A stretch of DNA of 64,000 nt from Tomocerus qinae (taxonomy: Eukaryota > Arthropoda > Collembola > Entomobryomorpha > Tomoceridae), in NCBI GenBank assembly GCA_020055645.1, contig CM034546.1, forward strand, positions 66,402,001 to 66,466,000, read 5' to 3'. Both the position numbers and the translations under genes were made by a program. Under the pieces are notes generated by a model that was not told the DNA's origin, did no database searches, and saw only the letters and a list, made by a program, of their open reading frames with translations. Of this stretch, positions 48,891 through 60,619 are shown piece after piece. Within the stretch, counting starts at the first letter, position 1. Each line of letters begins with the position of its first letter.

Positions 48891-49667
48891 TAACATTTAA
48901 CCTTCCTTTGCAACCTCACTCATCATTGAGTTCACTCAGACTAAACTCAATTTAACTTAGATACCAATACTCAGTCCAATGTACCCCCACCTATCCAAAA
49001 ATCTTTTTTTTAAATTGAGATTTACGATATCAATACAAGATTAAAGGTGGATTAATATTAAATATCAAAGCATAGACTCCGAGGGATGCTAGCTCAATAT
49101 CATACATTAGCTGCTATATATTTATTGAATTTACTTTACTTGCTAGCGACGAAAGTTTCTGGAAACGGTTTTAGGTGAACGTCGTGGAAATACTTTACAA
49201 CGTTTATTAAAATCCTATTACGGCACTTACAGCACTATTACTTTTGTTTGCACATGTCAGGCCCGGGAGCCAAGCATTATCATTTCCATCTTCATTTTCG
49301 TCAACTTTTAACAGTTAGATCTAAAGGGAGTGCACATTTGTCATCGTCATCTACAACTAAAACTTTGAGACCAAGGGTGATGCCATTTGATGCTACTAAT
49401 AGGTAATTGGCGAGACCAGATAATAATTAAGTAGCGTATCAAAAATATATTTCGCTAACTATTATACGATTCATCCCATGAACACCTATACTAAACTAAA
49501 CTACCTTTACCTTCAAAACCCTAAGAACAGTCAGACGAACAGTCAGACAAGCTGTAAGAACCGTACTTAATATCTTATGGCAGCTCGCCATATTATAATT
49601 CCAATTTCTGCGTAGATCTCTTCATGATGAAGAAAGAACCGTCGTAAAAGATTTCTTTAGGAGAAAA

Positions 49668-50610
49668 TTGGACGAATCAAAATCTCACACTAAATGGAAT
49701 GATGTAATTGGGTGTGACGTGGCAAAGATGGATCTTAAAATGAAAATCATATACATATACCCTTTGCTGGTTAAGGCCCTCGTCAATGAAACGGAAAACA
49801 TTTCCTATACCTCTGTTTCGGCCTCAAACCTTCCAGACAAATATCTCGGAGGTTCGGCCAAGAAACTGAGATACATATATTTCTTGTGTCTTATTTATAG
49901 GTAACATAATATTTAACGACATCTAATGTTAATTACACTATTAGACGAAATTGAAACTATGTTTCAAAACCTGCCAATTTTTGATTTCTCCGGAGGAAGT
50001 GGTTTCCTATATTACTTTTAATTCAAACTGATGGTGTCAACTCTGTATTAAACATAGATATTAATAAAATAGCCGCCACCAACATGCCATGAACCCTGGA
50101 TGAGGCAATCAAGTAAATCCACATTACAGACCAAAAGAAAATTTTTTGCTAATAAATTCCTATATCATTTCCCTAGGCCCCGTTTTGGTACTTTTGTGTA
50201 TGCTAAGTTGCCGAACGAGGATTACAGGTTAACATTCGACAACTTACTTGGAGTAAACAAATGTCTTTTGACCCCTGATGGCCGAGTATATTTAAAAAAC
50301 AAAACTGTTGGGTAAGAAAATATCATTTAAATAAAGATTACCCAAAATATATGATTAAATATTTTCGACGTCGTTTATAACTTTTACAGATTTTCCAACT
50401 GTGATATAAGTGTCCTTGTAGACAACATTCTTTCGAGGCCTCTGTTTTGGACTGCCACACATTTTAAAAGACATAACCCCAATGTCGGTTTTGGAAGAAA
50501 TAGCATGTCGTTGACGGGTTTCTGGACCCCATTCAATTGGCTCCATTCCATGGAATCTTGGTGGAATGGTCTAAAGAGGACTAGAGTCAATCCTTCCAGA
50601 GTCTCCTAGT
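49668..50610 (+). pseudogene. VPS4-like AAA ATPase pseudogene
   Basis: 49668-49904 encodes KWNDVIGCDVAKMDLK, matching the start of the VPS4/katanin AAA domain (KWSDVxGLxxAKxxLK). It jumps to NISYTSVSASNLPDKYLGG, which follows Walker A in the family (TFFSVSSSDLVSKWLGE), so the Walker A GPPGTGK segment is deleted. At 50160-50311 comes RFGTFVYAKLPNEDYRL (family RFEKRIYIPLPxExAR), and Walker B is absent between the two pieces. An intron with GT..AG ends (50312-50390) leads to FSNCDISVLVDNILSRP...ATHFK, which fits the VPS4 C-terminal signature (YSGADISxxVRDxLMQP...ATHFK). VPS4 disassembles ESCRT-III. Without its ATP-binding residues this copy cannot work. The retained intron argues for a DNA-level duplication rather than a retrocopy. 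Confidence 0.65.
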
Positions 50611-50619
50611 CTTACAAGA

Positions 50620-51430
50620 GTATTTTTATGCCTTTCAAAAGTCAATTCATTAAACAAAGATATGTCAACACTTTAATATAAGTATATAACAATTTACTAC
50701 GAAAAAGGAACCTAAATCAATATATAATCAATATATGAATCAAAATATTTTGAAACGGATGTAAGATGTAATAAAGTAGCAGAGGTTTAGTTTTATATTG
50801 TAGTTTTAGTATTGTGCAAACGCTTTATAAAAATACCTGATCTGTCTGTCTGTTTGTCTACTAGCACAATAAAAACGTTTGGAGATAATCAACTCAAAAT
50901 TTCTGTACGTTATGTAGGGGTTAAAAAGGAGTCAAATATGGACAAAGTAAGACATATTCCTTGTCTGTGGGCGCGATCTAATTATTGGCGTAACTTTAGT
51001 TTGACATTGTAGATCACCATGAGATCATTCGTCAATTCATGTCAAGGTCAAGTCACAAGTGCCAAAAGTTCAAAGGTTATTAGAAAAATTCACTAAAACC
51101 GTCATGTAGGGGTTTGAGTTAACCAGTTCAAACTTCTATGCATTTCACACTACATTCTTACGTTCATTTGCACATGTTTTATTAGTTTATGGAACCATTT
51201 TGAAATAAATCAAATTAGGTTTGTTCGGTATCAAAATTAAACCTTACTGGGAAAGGAAGCCTGCATGCAAGGTTACATCTAATTATTAAGGTTACATCAT
51301 CTAATTTTTCTCATTTTAACCCAAACAAATGAGCATTGATAGATTCTTGACTTCTTACAGATGGACAAACAGACAGATAAAATATACATTATATTTCGAT
51401 ATTTCGTACACCTTGTATTCTTTGTCGTAG
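50620..51430. other. Intergenic, no gene recognised
   Basis: AT-rich, with no motif or repeat that I can support. Confidence 0.35.
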
Positions 51431-51431
51431 A

Positions 51432-51680
51432 CCGACATCATCAGTGTTATCAGAGACTGCAAACCGGTAAATCCTTCAGGAAATACAAGCCTTATTTTCC
51501 TCTCGGAAGAATTTAACCAAAAACATGGAACCAATGTTACCGTGTCTTTCAATTGGGAAGAGCGAGACAAAGACCCGGTTCATGAGTACATCGATGATTA
51601 CTGGGTGTGTCTTCCGCCAGGCGGAACTCTTTGCTGGAAATTCATGGTTGTTTTTTCGTTCTTTGTTGATGGTAATTAAT
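51432..51680 (+). CDS. Candidate terminal exon, unknown protein
   Basis: After a pyrimidine-rich acceptor-like site (TTGTATTCTTTGTCGTAG) an open frame reads DIISVIRDCKPVNPSGNTSL, continues with acidic, globular-looking sequence (EEFNQKHGTNVTVSFNWEER, then YIDDYWVCLPPGG), and ends at TAA near 51680. There is no ATG at its start, so it would need an upstream exon. Composition is protein-like, but no family is recognised. It could also be a gene fragment. Confidence 0.35.
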
Positions 51681-51774
51681 ACAAATGGAAACAACGGCAA
51701 CTGTTTTAATATCTGCTCAAAATATTGCCTTGCTAACTAAAATTACTTGCATTGCTTTTAATATTTTATTTAGA

Positions 51775-52145
51775 TTGCTGTTTGGCATATGAAATTATTG
51801 CATAAATACAACAATGTTCATAATAGCATAATTAAAAGACAGCATCTAGCTTTCTTTACTGTTAATTTTTAGTATTTTACATTGTTTGGTGAAGACTTAC
51901 ATCATTTTTGACAAATACATCATTTATGAACAACCACTAGTACAATTTGTTGATTTTTAGTACATCATTTAGGTTGGTGTTTATTTTAAAAATTATTGCA
52001 TGAGTGCAACAATAATTCATATTAACGTAATTTCCAGACAGCATCAACCATCATTATTGCTAATTTTTAGTAATTTACCATTGTTTGGTGAAGTTTTCTA
52101 TCATTTCTGAAAATACATCCTTTTATGAACAACACCTAACATCGT
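51775..52145. repeat. Tandem pair of about 200 bp
   Basis: Shared phrases (ATTATTGCAT.A.TGCAACAAT, ATTGTTTGGTGAAG, TTTATGAACAAC) occur twice in the same order. It is an old duplication. Confidence 0.55.
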
Positions 52146-52266
52146 TATTGTTTATTTTTTAGTAATTTAAATCGTTTAGTAATGATTGGCGTAATTTATA
52201 GAAAAAGGATTTCTGAACGACCCCCAGCATAATTTTTACATTCTTAGTATTTTTTTATAATGTTTA

Positions 52267-52399
52267 AGCGAATCGTTTCAACCCAATACATTGATTTAGT
52301 AAGAGCCCATATAAAAGTAGTAAGGCTAGTAGTAAGGAATAACGTTACTATTATTCTGGACTCTTACTACATCGTTGTAATGGATTAAAACGATTCGCT
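52267..52399. mobile_element. MITE-like element with long TIRs (133 bp)
   Basis: AGCGAATCGTTT at 52267 is inverted at the right end (AAAACGATTCGCT, ending 52399). Pairing continues imperfectly inward to AGTAAGAG, about 40 bases per arm. The target duplication is uncertain. Confidence 0.65.
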
Positions 52400-54030
52400 C
52401 ACATTTTTATGTATTCATAGTTCATTGGTACGCAATCATAATGAGAAAACGTTTATTATCATTTATTGACGGTCCCTAATATTTTTTGTTAATATACACG
52501 AAATTATATAATTTATATCATTACATCATTAGCGGATAAAAATTCGTGATTGCATAAACTGGGAGTTAGTAGCCGCAAAAAGCTAGATAGTAGCAGCAAA
52601 AAGCTTGATGGTAGCTGCTAGCTGCGTCTCCGAACAGATGAGATCATCAACGCGACAAGCTGTTGGAATCCGTTCCATAGACTTTTATTTATAATGATCC
52701 GATCTGTAGGTGTCTGTGCTGTACTACCTTGTCTTTAGAAACAAAATGGATAAGTTAATGTTTTGGGTCGAGTCAACTAAAATAATTTGTAAAAGTAGCC
52801 TCGCAACGTTTTCCTTTTTTTGTACGCCAGGTCCCTGTGTCGACACAATGTTTTATTTAGCATTTTTCCCATTTTTCGAGCACATACAACGTTCCATAAC
52901 AATCACATACCATCCACTTCCTTCCCTTTAATTTTCAATTCATATATTGGCAATGTCATTCCATGCACCACTGATCACATCCCTTTTGCTGTGCCTTGGA
53001 TCACGACAATTGTAAATAAAAGGACGAGACTCGACCTCACTAATTAAATCGAAGGTTGAATTATCTTCATCTCTTCCGTCATCCTGGTCGACCTGGCTTG
53101 GAATTCATTGTCATTCTACTATCCTTCATTTGACGACTAACACAAATTCAAAAAATAATATACAAGCTGGATTTTCGAAATAATAATAACCAAGCAAATA
53201 ATTTGTGTCGACACAGTTTATATCATTTTAGTTGAAGTATCCAAAAAAAGAACGAAATTTCAATGTAAATTATCAGAAAAACGCGGCATACATGCAGTTT
53301 CGGCTTCTTCAGAACAAGACTCTAGTTTTTTGTCGGCGCGTTTTTTTGGCCGCTCGAGCAGAAAAAGTTGCTGTGGGGTCACTTACGCTTTTTTACGCGT
53401 TTCGGCAAAAAACAGCGGCAGCAAACGAAGAAAAGCTGCAGCACAAAATAATGCAGCCGCTGCATACTGCGAGGTCAGTGGAATCACCTTTTCTGCTAGA
53501 AGCTAGCCGCTTTCTGCTAGAAGCGTGTTCTGTACGTTAAAGCCTTTAAGTGTGTAAGCCTGTCGACATTGCCCTTTGCCACGTCTTGATGTCAAAAGAA
53601 CGACACAAATGCTTAAATTGGAAGTGTGTGGATATTATCTTCCATTTTGGACTGTTTCTGTCAGTGTACAAAACTTACCACTTTTTTACCATCACAGTAA
53701 TAAAAATGTATTTAATGGTAAAAATGGTAAATTTTACCGATTGATGATGAAAATAAAGTTCTATGAAATATTTCCAATTAGCCCCTTAATCAATTAAATC
53801 AATCATATTTATTTGATTGTACACCAAAAGTTATCAAAAAATGAAGAAAGAAAGATTGTATTTGGTATTTAGGTAGTTTAAAATTGATGCTAATTTATAT
53901 GCAAAATGTCTCAAACTTTGGTTTAATATGATTTTATTCTATTAAAACCAATATTTTTAACCTTGTTGTTGTACGAACTTGTATTTTTAAATCTTTCAAA
54001 TTCTTTAAATAAAGGTAAATTTTTCAAAAA
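52400..54030. other. Mostly anonymous DNA with a GC-richer patch
   Basis: 53280-53530 is richer in GC and CTGCAG-type words, giving an open frame of about 100 codons (53232-53540) with no recognisable domain. The rest is AT-rich. Confidence 0.3.
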
Positions 54031-54032
54031 GT

Positions 54033-54583
54033 GTTATGTCATGTGATTTGACCACTGTGTCGTTATGTCATGTGATTTGACTACTGTGTCGTTATGTCAT
54101 GTGATTTGACTACTGTGTCGTTATGTCATGTGATTTGACTACTGTGTCGTTATGTCATGTGATTTGACTACTGTGTCGTTATGTCATGTGATTTGACTAC
54201 TGTGTCGTTATGTCATGTGATTTGACTACTGTGTCGTTATGTCATGTGATTTGACTACTGTGTCGTTATGTCATGTGATTTGACTACTGTGTCGTTATGT
54301 CATGTGATTTGACTACTGTGTCGTTATGTCATGTGATTTGACTACTGTGTCGTTATGTCATGTGATTTGACTACTGTGTCGTTATGTCATGTGATTTGAC
54401 TACTGTGTCGTTATGTCATGTGATTTGACTACTGTGTCGTTATGTCATGTGATTTGACTACTGTGTCGTTATGTCATGTGATTTGACTACTGTGTCGTTA
54501 TGTCATGTGATTTGACTACTGTGTCGTTATGTCATGTGATTTGACTACTGTGTCGTTATGTCATGTGATTTGACCACTGTGCT
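54033..54583. repeat. 29-bp minisatellite, 19 units
   Basis: Period of 29 with GTTATGTCATGTGATTTGAC in each unit. The internal units are virtually identical (GACTACTGTGTC), while the first and last units share the variant GACCACTGTG. It lies upstream of the DUF4806/transposase gene. Confidence 0.95.
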
Positions 54584-54715
54584 GTTATGTCATGTGTCAT
54601 GTCAATTAACCATCATGGGTATTTGTCATGTCCATTAACCGTTGTGCGCATGTGTCATGTCAAACCATTTTATTTTCCATATGAAATTCTGCCCATTGTG
54701 CACATTTTTTCTTGT

Positions 54716-54800
54716 CGATCTGTTACAGATCATGATCGATAACAGATCGGATCGATAGCGATCGGATCGACAACGATCGATAGATGAGAGATCGAAATCG
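54716..54800. repeat. GATC/ATCGAT-rich palindrome cluster
   Basis: Many overlapping GATCGAT and ATCGATA words with local inverted symmetry, just before the first DUF4806 exon. Confidence 0.6.
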
Positions 54801-54803
54801 ATA

Positions 54804-55760
54804 GTGATCGTTAAGAGATGGTTAGCCAGCACTACTGCTGCTACATCTTCTACTCCTGCTGCCGAGTCAAATCAAACAGCAGGTTTAGATACCAACAGGA
54901 AGACTATTGATGAGTGCAAAAGTACGTCATCTTTTTGCATTTCCATTCATGAAATTTTAAAACTAGCTAAAACTTTCAGTAGCAACATTTAATTTAACAC
55001 TCGAATTGACTTAAAGTTCCGTAAGGATAATAATTAGATTGTTTTAATTTTTCAGCATTTGAGGAATTAGTACTATTTCACCTGAATGCTATGCGAAAAC
55101 AAATTGATGATCTATCGTTAAAGATTAATTCTCTGGCAGTTCATCAACTTCCATCTGAAAACGAAGATTTACCAACCCTGCCTTGCATGACTGAAAATCA
55201 GCTTCTTGAATTAAATAATTGGCTTAAGTTAAAATGTAATCAAGATAACTTGGTACAATTTATTTCCAACCCCCAAAATGTCATTACAAATATTTTTGTA
55301 GATTTAATTATTATTAGAGTTTTAATGCAGTGAGGTATTTCTACATAACAGGTAAAAATTCTTCGCGTGACCGGTGGAAAGGATTGGAAAGAACTTATTA
55401 GAAGAATTTTAACCAAAATTGTATCGGGCGAGTTGGAAACCAATTTGTCTTTAAGGGGACGAGAAGGAAAGATCTCATTTGCACAACAACCTCTCTACAA
55501 ATGTGTACTACGTAAGTATTACCGCAAAGATTTTAATATCAAATTTCCTATGCAATGCTAACTATTTTTAATAAATATTATATTCAAATTTGGTAGGGGC
55601 AGTAACACAGGTGTACAGCTCTATCACGGAAAAGGAGATTGAAAATTGTGTGGGTACTTGGCTGAGAAATTCGGGAGACAGAAAGGGGGGAAGAGAAAAA
55701 CGTCGGAAAAATGTCATCGCAGCGGACCAGGCGCCGCAAAATTTACTACAGATTCAAATA
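54804..55760 (+). CDS. DUF4806-type protein, four exons
   Basis: Exons at about 54804-54921, 55056-55252, 55352-55511 and 55597 onward join in phase through GT..AG introns, including the donor GTAAGTATT at 55512. The product has a Ser/Thr-rich start, a helical segment (TFEELVLFHLNAMRKQIDDL), then a region (VTGGKDWKELIRRIL, LSLRGREGKISFAQ, AVTQVYSSITEKEIENCV, WLRNSGDRKGGREKRR) that fits the DUF4806 domain found in arthropod transposon-linked proteins. The role is unknown and may be DNA binding for the transposase. There is no ATG at the apparent start (GTG), so the first exon may begin at a nearby or upstream ATG. The frame differs from the transposase that follows. Confidence 0.55.
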
Positions 55761-57558
55761 CAACTTTCGCCGGTAATACTTATCAGTTACAAATATTTAC
55801 ACCTAATTCTGACCAACCACACATGCATGATTCTGATTCGGAGGATGAAAATGAGTTATTTGAATTTCAATATACTTTAAGTGATCAATTAAAAAACTGG
55901 GCTATAAGCCATAATATCAGTTATGCTGCTATTAGTAATCTAATACATGTAATTAATCCCCACTTAAAATTTAGAATTTTAAAAACAGATGCTCGTTCAC
56001 TTTTAAAAACTCCTCAAAATTTTAAAGTGGAAACGATGGGCCTTGGAAGCTTTTATTATTTTGGTCTTGAATCATTCATTTAAAATAGAATTAATTTCAA
56101 TTTCCAAGACGAATTATTAACTGTTACTGTAGGTATAGACGGTCTACCAATTTCAAAAAGCTCCAAAAAACAGTTTTGGCCAATAATTGGTGTATTAGAT
56201 CAATTTAAGGTAAAATCGCCTTTTCTGATAGCACTTTACTATGGGTCAGAGAAACCACCTTTAAATAGTTTTTTAGACAAATTTGTGACAGAAATAATAC
56301 ATCTACAACAAAATGGCATTATTTTTAATAATAGGAAACTACCTATTAAGCTTAGATGCATTATTGCTGACGCTCCTGCTAGACGTTTTTTAAAAGCCTG
56401 TAAAAGCCACAATGCTTACCATGGCTGCGAAAAATGTGAAGTTGAAGGGGAATACTATGAAAATAGAGTTGTTTTTGATTACTTAAACTCCAGATTAAGA
56501 ATTGACGAAAACTTTTCTGTCCAGAGTGATGAATATCATCACACTGGTACATCTCCTTTGGTAAAATTATATTTTGGGTTAGTTTCGCAAATGCCAGTTG
56601 AATATATGCACTTGATATGCTTGGGAGTGATGAGAAAACTGATTAAGTACTGGCTCAAAGGTCCATTGGCATGTAGAATAAGAGGTTCGGTATTAAGTGG
56701 TATTAATAATGAACTTCGAAATTTAAAAAGATTCATACCTACCGAATTTGCCAGAAAAACTCGATCTCTTGAAGAGATAGAATATTTCAAAGCTACAGAA
56801 TTTAGACTATTTTTAATTTATTTTGGTCCTTTAATTTTGCATTCTTTGCCTAAAAAATACTATTCACATTTCTTACTCTTTCATTGTGCAGTATATATTT
56901 TGATGTCAAAAAGGGCCACTAATTTTGAATGGAACAATATAGCTAATAATTTACTGCGATCCTTTGTTGAAAAGGCAATTAAGTTTTATGGTAAAAGCTT
57001 TATAATTTACAATGTTTACAACTTAATTCACCTTTCAGGAGATTGCTTAAAACTGGGTAATTTGGATAATTTTAGCGCATTCCCTTTTAAAAACTACATG
57101 CAATAATTAAAAAGATTTCTTCGTTCTAAACATTACCCTTTAGAGCAAGTAATTAAAAGAGTATACGAAAAAGAATCTTTGCCTTCTCATGGAGATGCTA
57201 GTTGTTCCGTGGTAGAAGTTAATACACAAGGAAATAATACGTCAGTTTTTTACAAAAACATTTTTATTTCTAATAGTATTCCTGATAATTGCTTTTTAAC
57301 CACTAGTAATGATGTAATTTTAGTTTCAAATATTTCGCAAAAAACGGAGAAATTTTTATTTCGTATAAAACGTTTGTAAACTGTAGTAGTCTGCAGTCAT
57401 ACCCATGCACTAGTATTGATTTGTCTATTTGCAATGTATCTAATATAGCCGGTAATTTGATTCAGAAAAATATTGTTGTTTTAAAACGCAAATGTGTGTT
57501 GTTGCCAAAAAATAATGATATTTACATGTGTATTCCTTACTGTTCGGATATTGAATAA
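55646..57558 (+). pseudogene. Tnp2-like DDE transposase, nonsense-containing
   Basis: One reading frame runs from about 55690 to 57379, interrupted only by TAA at 56081-56083 and at 57104-57106. A shift near 57375 leads to a last short frame ending at 57558. Conserved features include WAISHNISYAAI...DARSLLKTPQN...FYYFGL, an early acidic site in VGIDGLPISKSSKKQFWPII, and ADAPARRFLKACKSHNAYHG followed by C-x2-C. These resemble the DDE-type transposases of CACTA/tnp2-like elements, which cut and paste the transposon. The DUF4806 exons directly upstream belong to the same element type. The nonsense codons make it inactive. I did not identify the element's terminal repeats. Confidence 0.6.
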
Positions 57559-57997
57559 TACGGTGTGTCTAATATTCATATTATATAAAAAAGTAACTAT
57601 TCTGGTTAGTATTAATTACATAATATGAAATTCAACCAAAATTTTGATACGCATATTCATCTTTCGAAATTCATTATCCAAAACACATGTTTTGAGATTG
57701 AGTCATGCATGCAGAGGGATACGTACTTTAAAATGATTTTCATTTACGTTAGTCCTTTTTGATTGACCAAAAATAAAATTATGGGACAATCGTATTAATC
57801 CTAATTAAATTATCCATGTAATTTATACAGATAAATATTAATGAATAGTAGTAGTGTGTAAATTCTGATGGCTGCAGAAGAATAAAATTCTATAAAACTC
57901 AAAATAAAATTACTTTTGTAACATACTTGCTGTTTAAGTGAACCTATATAATGAATTTAAAATACATGTTTCATTTATTTCTAGGCTAATGTAGGCA

Positions 57998-58273
57998 GCG
58001 GACTATATTTGAGTGTTGGCATTCAGTTGGGTAATAGGAGGCATTGCATTGGGGAATATATGGCGCAGCATCTGGAATTATCTGGCATTACATTGGGAAA
58101 TGGTGCGGCATACCATGTTGGCTTGACATTGGCAAAGGGTGGGCAGTCAGCGCGGATACGAACGGCAGGAATTGTTGGGCCGATGCACTCCCGGCAGTCA
58201 AACGCGTGGTTGGCCCACTGTATTTCACAGGCAGAGGGCCAGCCTTATCCCAGCGCATTTTTGCAGCTTGGGT
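57998..58273 (+). CDS. GC-rich candidate exon, unknown
   Basis: Unlike its AT-rich flanks, this block is GC-rich and open, between an acceptor-like TTTCTAGGCTAATGTAGGCAG and a strong donor G|GTGAGTATA. The frame starting MSVGIQLGNRRHCI is rich in Gly, His and Leu. No family is recognised. It could equally be a piece of a foreign repeat. Confidence 0.3.
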
Positions 58274-59111
58274 GAGTATATAGGAATTCGGCTTTCTGGT
58301 AGGTCAACATCATCCGTTAGTCGTGCCAGAAAAAATATTAAGAAGGCCAAGCAGTTTGAAAATACTGAAAATCTGATTGCTTTTTTTAACTGATAAATGT
58401 GCTCATTTCCGCTTTTGACTGTAATGGCGACACTGTGCAAAGGTGAAATAAAATGCCCTAATAATACCGCTTTTAATATTGTTTGTAATTCTTTCAACAT
58501 CAGTAATAAGTTTCAATATTTTTTTTTCAACGAACTTTAAATTTCCAAAATGAAAATCACCAATGATGTTAAAAGAATACAAGCACTAATTGTAAAGATT
58601 GTACCGATATTAGAATTGTCATAAGCTAAAGGTCGAGGTTGACTTCTCACCCAACATGTTCTGCACCGAGTAAAATTATGGAATTTGAAATATTCCAACC
58701 ATGCATTAAAAACCCCAGAGTGACTAAGAACAAACAACTTTTGTCTAAAGAATTGAGTGAGCATGGGAACTTCCGTGTTCGTAATAAAGGTGTAAATGTT
58801 TGTTGGTAAAAATGATTTTTCTTGTGATCCATAACATGAAGTTTTGATAATAATAATAAAGGACTCCGCCAGTCTGAGGATTCCAATATAGGAGTCAATA
58901 AATAGTCGGCGTAAAATTGATTTTCTAAAAATCAGAGCTGAGTTATTGCACTGTGAAATCCATTTTTGAAGACTAATAAAAGGATAACCTGGAGGAAATC
59001 GTAATTTGTTGGTAATTTTCATTAGTAACTCCATTTTTGGAACATTTTCAAACTGCTGGTAAAGGGCGTAAACTGACATCATTGATTTAAACCATTTGAA
59101 AATATACATGT

Positions 59112-60244
59112 GTATTATGGTCCCAAGCAATCTTTTTTTCTATTCAATTGGAAGAACAATGAATCATATGGTACTACACAAAAGCCTTGCTTCGACCAGA
59201 ACTCGAAGCCGAGAACTGTACTATGAGACTACCACACTGCGGGTACGATTTCATACGCGAAGCCCACTACTATTTGCCGACTGATGAATAGTATGTACTT
59301 AACATATTGAGCTGAATGCAAATGATGTAATGACTGAATAGCCGAATGTGATGACTGTATACTGTACTCGTAAATTTTTAAATTTAATCGTAAATTTTGG
59401 AATTTAATCGTAAATTTTTGAATTTACTCGTAAATTTTTGAATTTACTCGTAAATTTTTGAATTTACTCGAAAATTTTTGAATTTACTCGTAAATTTTTG
59501 AATTTACTCGTAAATTTTTGAATTTACTCGTAAATTTTTGAATTTACTCGTAAATTTTTGAATTTACTCGTAAATTTTTGAATTTACTCGTAAATTTTTG
59601 AATTTACTCGTAAATTTTTGAATTTACTCGTAAATTTTGGAATTTAATCGTAAATTTTTGAATTTACTCGTAAATTTTTGAATTTACTCGTAAATTTTCG
59701 AATTTACTCGTAAACTTTCGAATTTACTCGTAAACTTTCGAATTTACTCGTAAACTTTCGAATTTACTCGTAAGTTTTTGAATTTACTCGGTCTAACGTA
59801 AATGTCTTAACGACAGCTGTTTACACTTTTAGTATTTTTAATTTATAAAACAAAGTAAAGCATTCCAGATGAGAATTCATTATTGCTTTACTATGTTGTT
59901 GATGAGTACGTATGCTTAATAATATGAATGGTTAAAATGAGCGACGCGCCTTGCATTAGCTTTTTTCCGCGTTAGAGGTTAATGTCGTAAGGATTTTTAC
60001 GTCAGATCGCGAAACATATGGTCATTGAGCTCAATCTGTAATCAAGTAAGTAGCATTCATCGGTCGGCAAATCGTAACGTGCTTCGGATATGAAATCGTA
60101 CCCGCAGAGTTGTAGTGTAGTTGGACCTCACACGTTGTTTTTATCGGCTTCGAGTTCTGGTCGAAGCAAGCCTTTTGCGTAGTACCATATGATTCATTGT
60201 TCTTCCAATTGAATAGAAAAAAAGATTGCTTGGGACCATAATAC
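59112..60244. mobile_element. TIR element of 1.13 kb with about 200-bp arms and a 20-bp satellite core
   Basis: The left end GTATTATGGTCCCAAGC is mirrored at the right end, and homology between the arms continues imperfectly for about 200 bases. The interior is dominated by a 20-base tandem array. It carries no transposase and inserted into the receptor pseudogene. Confidence 0.75.
59365..59792. repeat. 20-bp tandem repeat, about 21 units
   Basis: Unit AATTTACTCGTAAATTTTTG, with variant end units (AATCG, TTTCG). Confidence 0.95.
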
Positions 60245-60619
60245 TGGTACAGGTGCATTTATTGGTATAATGTTAAAGCGTCCATCAATTATTTCTTCCG
60301 AGTCAGAAAAGAAATTGACATTTGACTTTGCCATTTCTTAAATGTCGTTCTCGACTAACAAATAGACTGCAGAATGCTCCCAGAATTGTACCGACTTTGC
60401 CACCATAGCCACGAATGATCTTCACCAACTTTGTAAAATGTTTCACTGATGTGATTAATTGCCATCATCACATCTATGAAAACTCTCGGATTAAAGTTGA
60501 CTCAAACAAATCGACTCTCTGGGCGTGGAGTAGAAACATTAAATTGTATCCAATCCATGCATACATTTATATCTATTGGAAATCTAGCCCCCTCCGAAAC
60601 TCAATTCTGCAAACGTGCT

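Larger units (their letters stand above)
58480..60610 (-). pseudogene. Ionotropic-receptor-like gene, transposon-interrupted relic
   Basis: 58537-59110 matches the C-terminal third of the receptor family (PQKWISQCNN, TRCRTCWVRS and the last membrane helix), with a short AATAATAATAA-type insertion near 58855 that breaks the frame. A TIR element occupies 59112-60244. Beyond it, 60255-60285 continues the family sequence briefly, then jumps to the N-terminal part (60285-60575 resembles 15900-16205), so the whole ion-channel core has been deleted. There are internal stops and small indels. Confidence 0.8.

Noticed and set aside
53232-53540. 102-codon plus-strand frame
   Set aside because: Basic, low-information translation of a GC-richer patch, with no domain or splice context.
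54033-54583. CRISPR-like array
   Set aside because: Simple 29-bp tandem repeats with no spacers.
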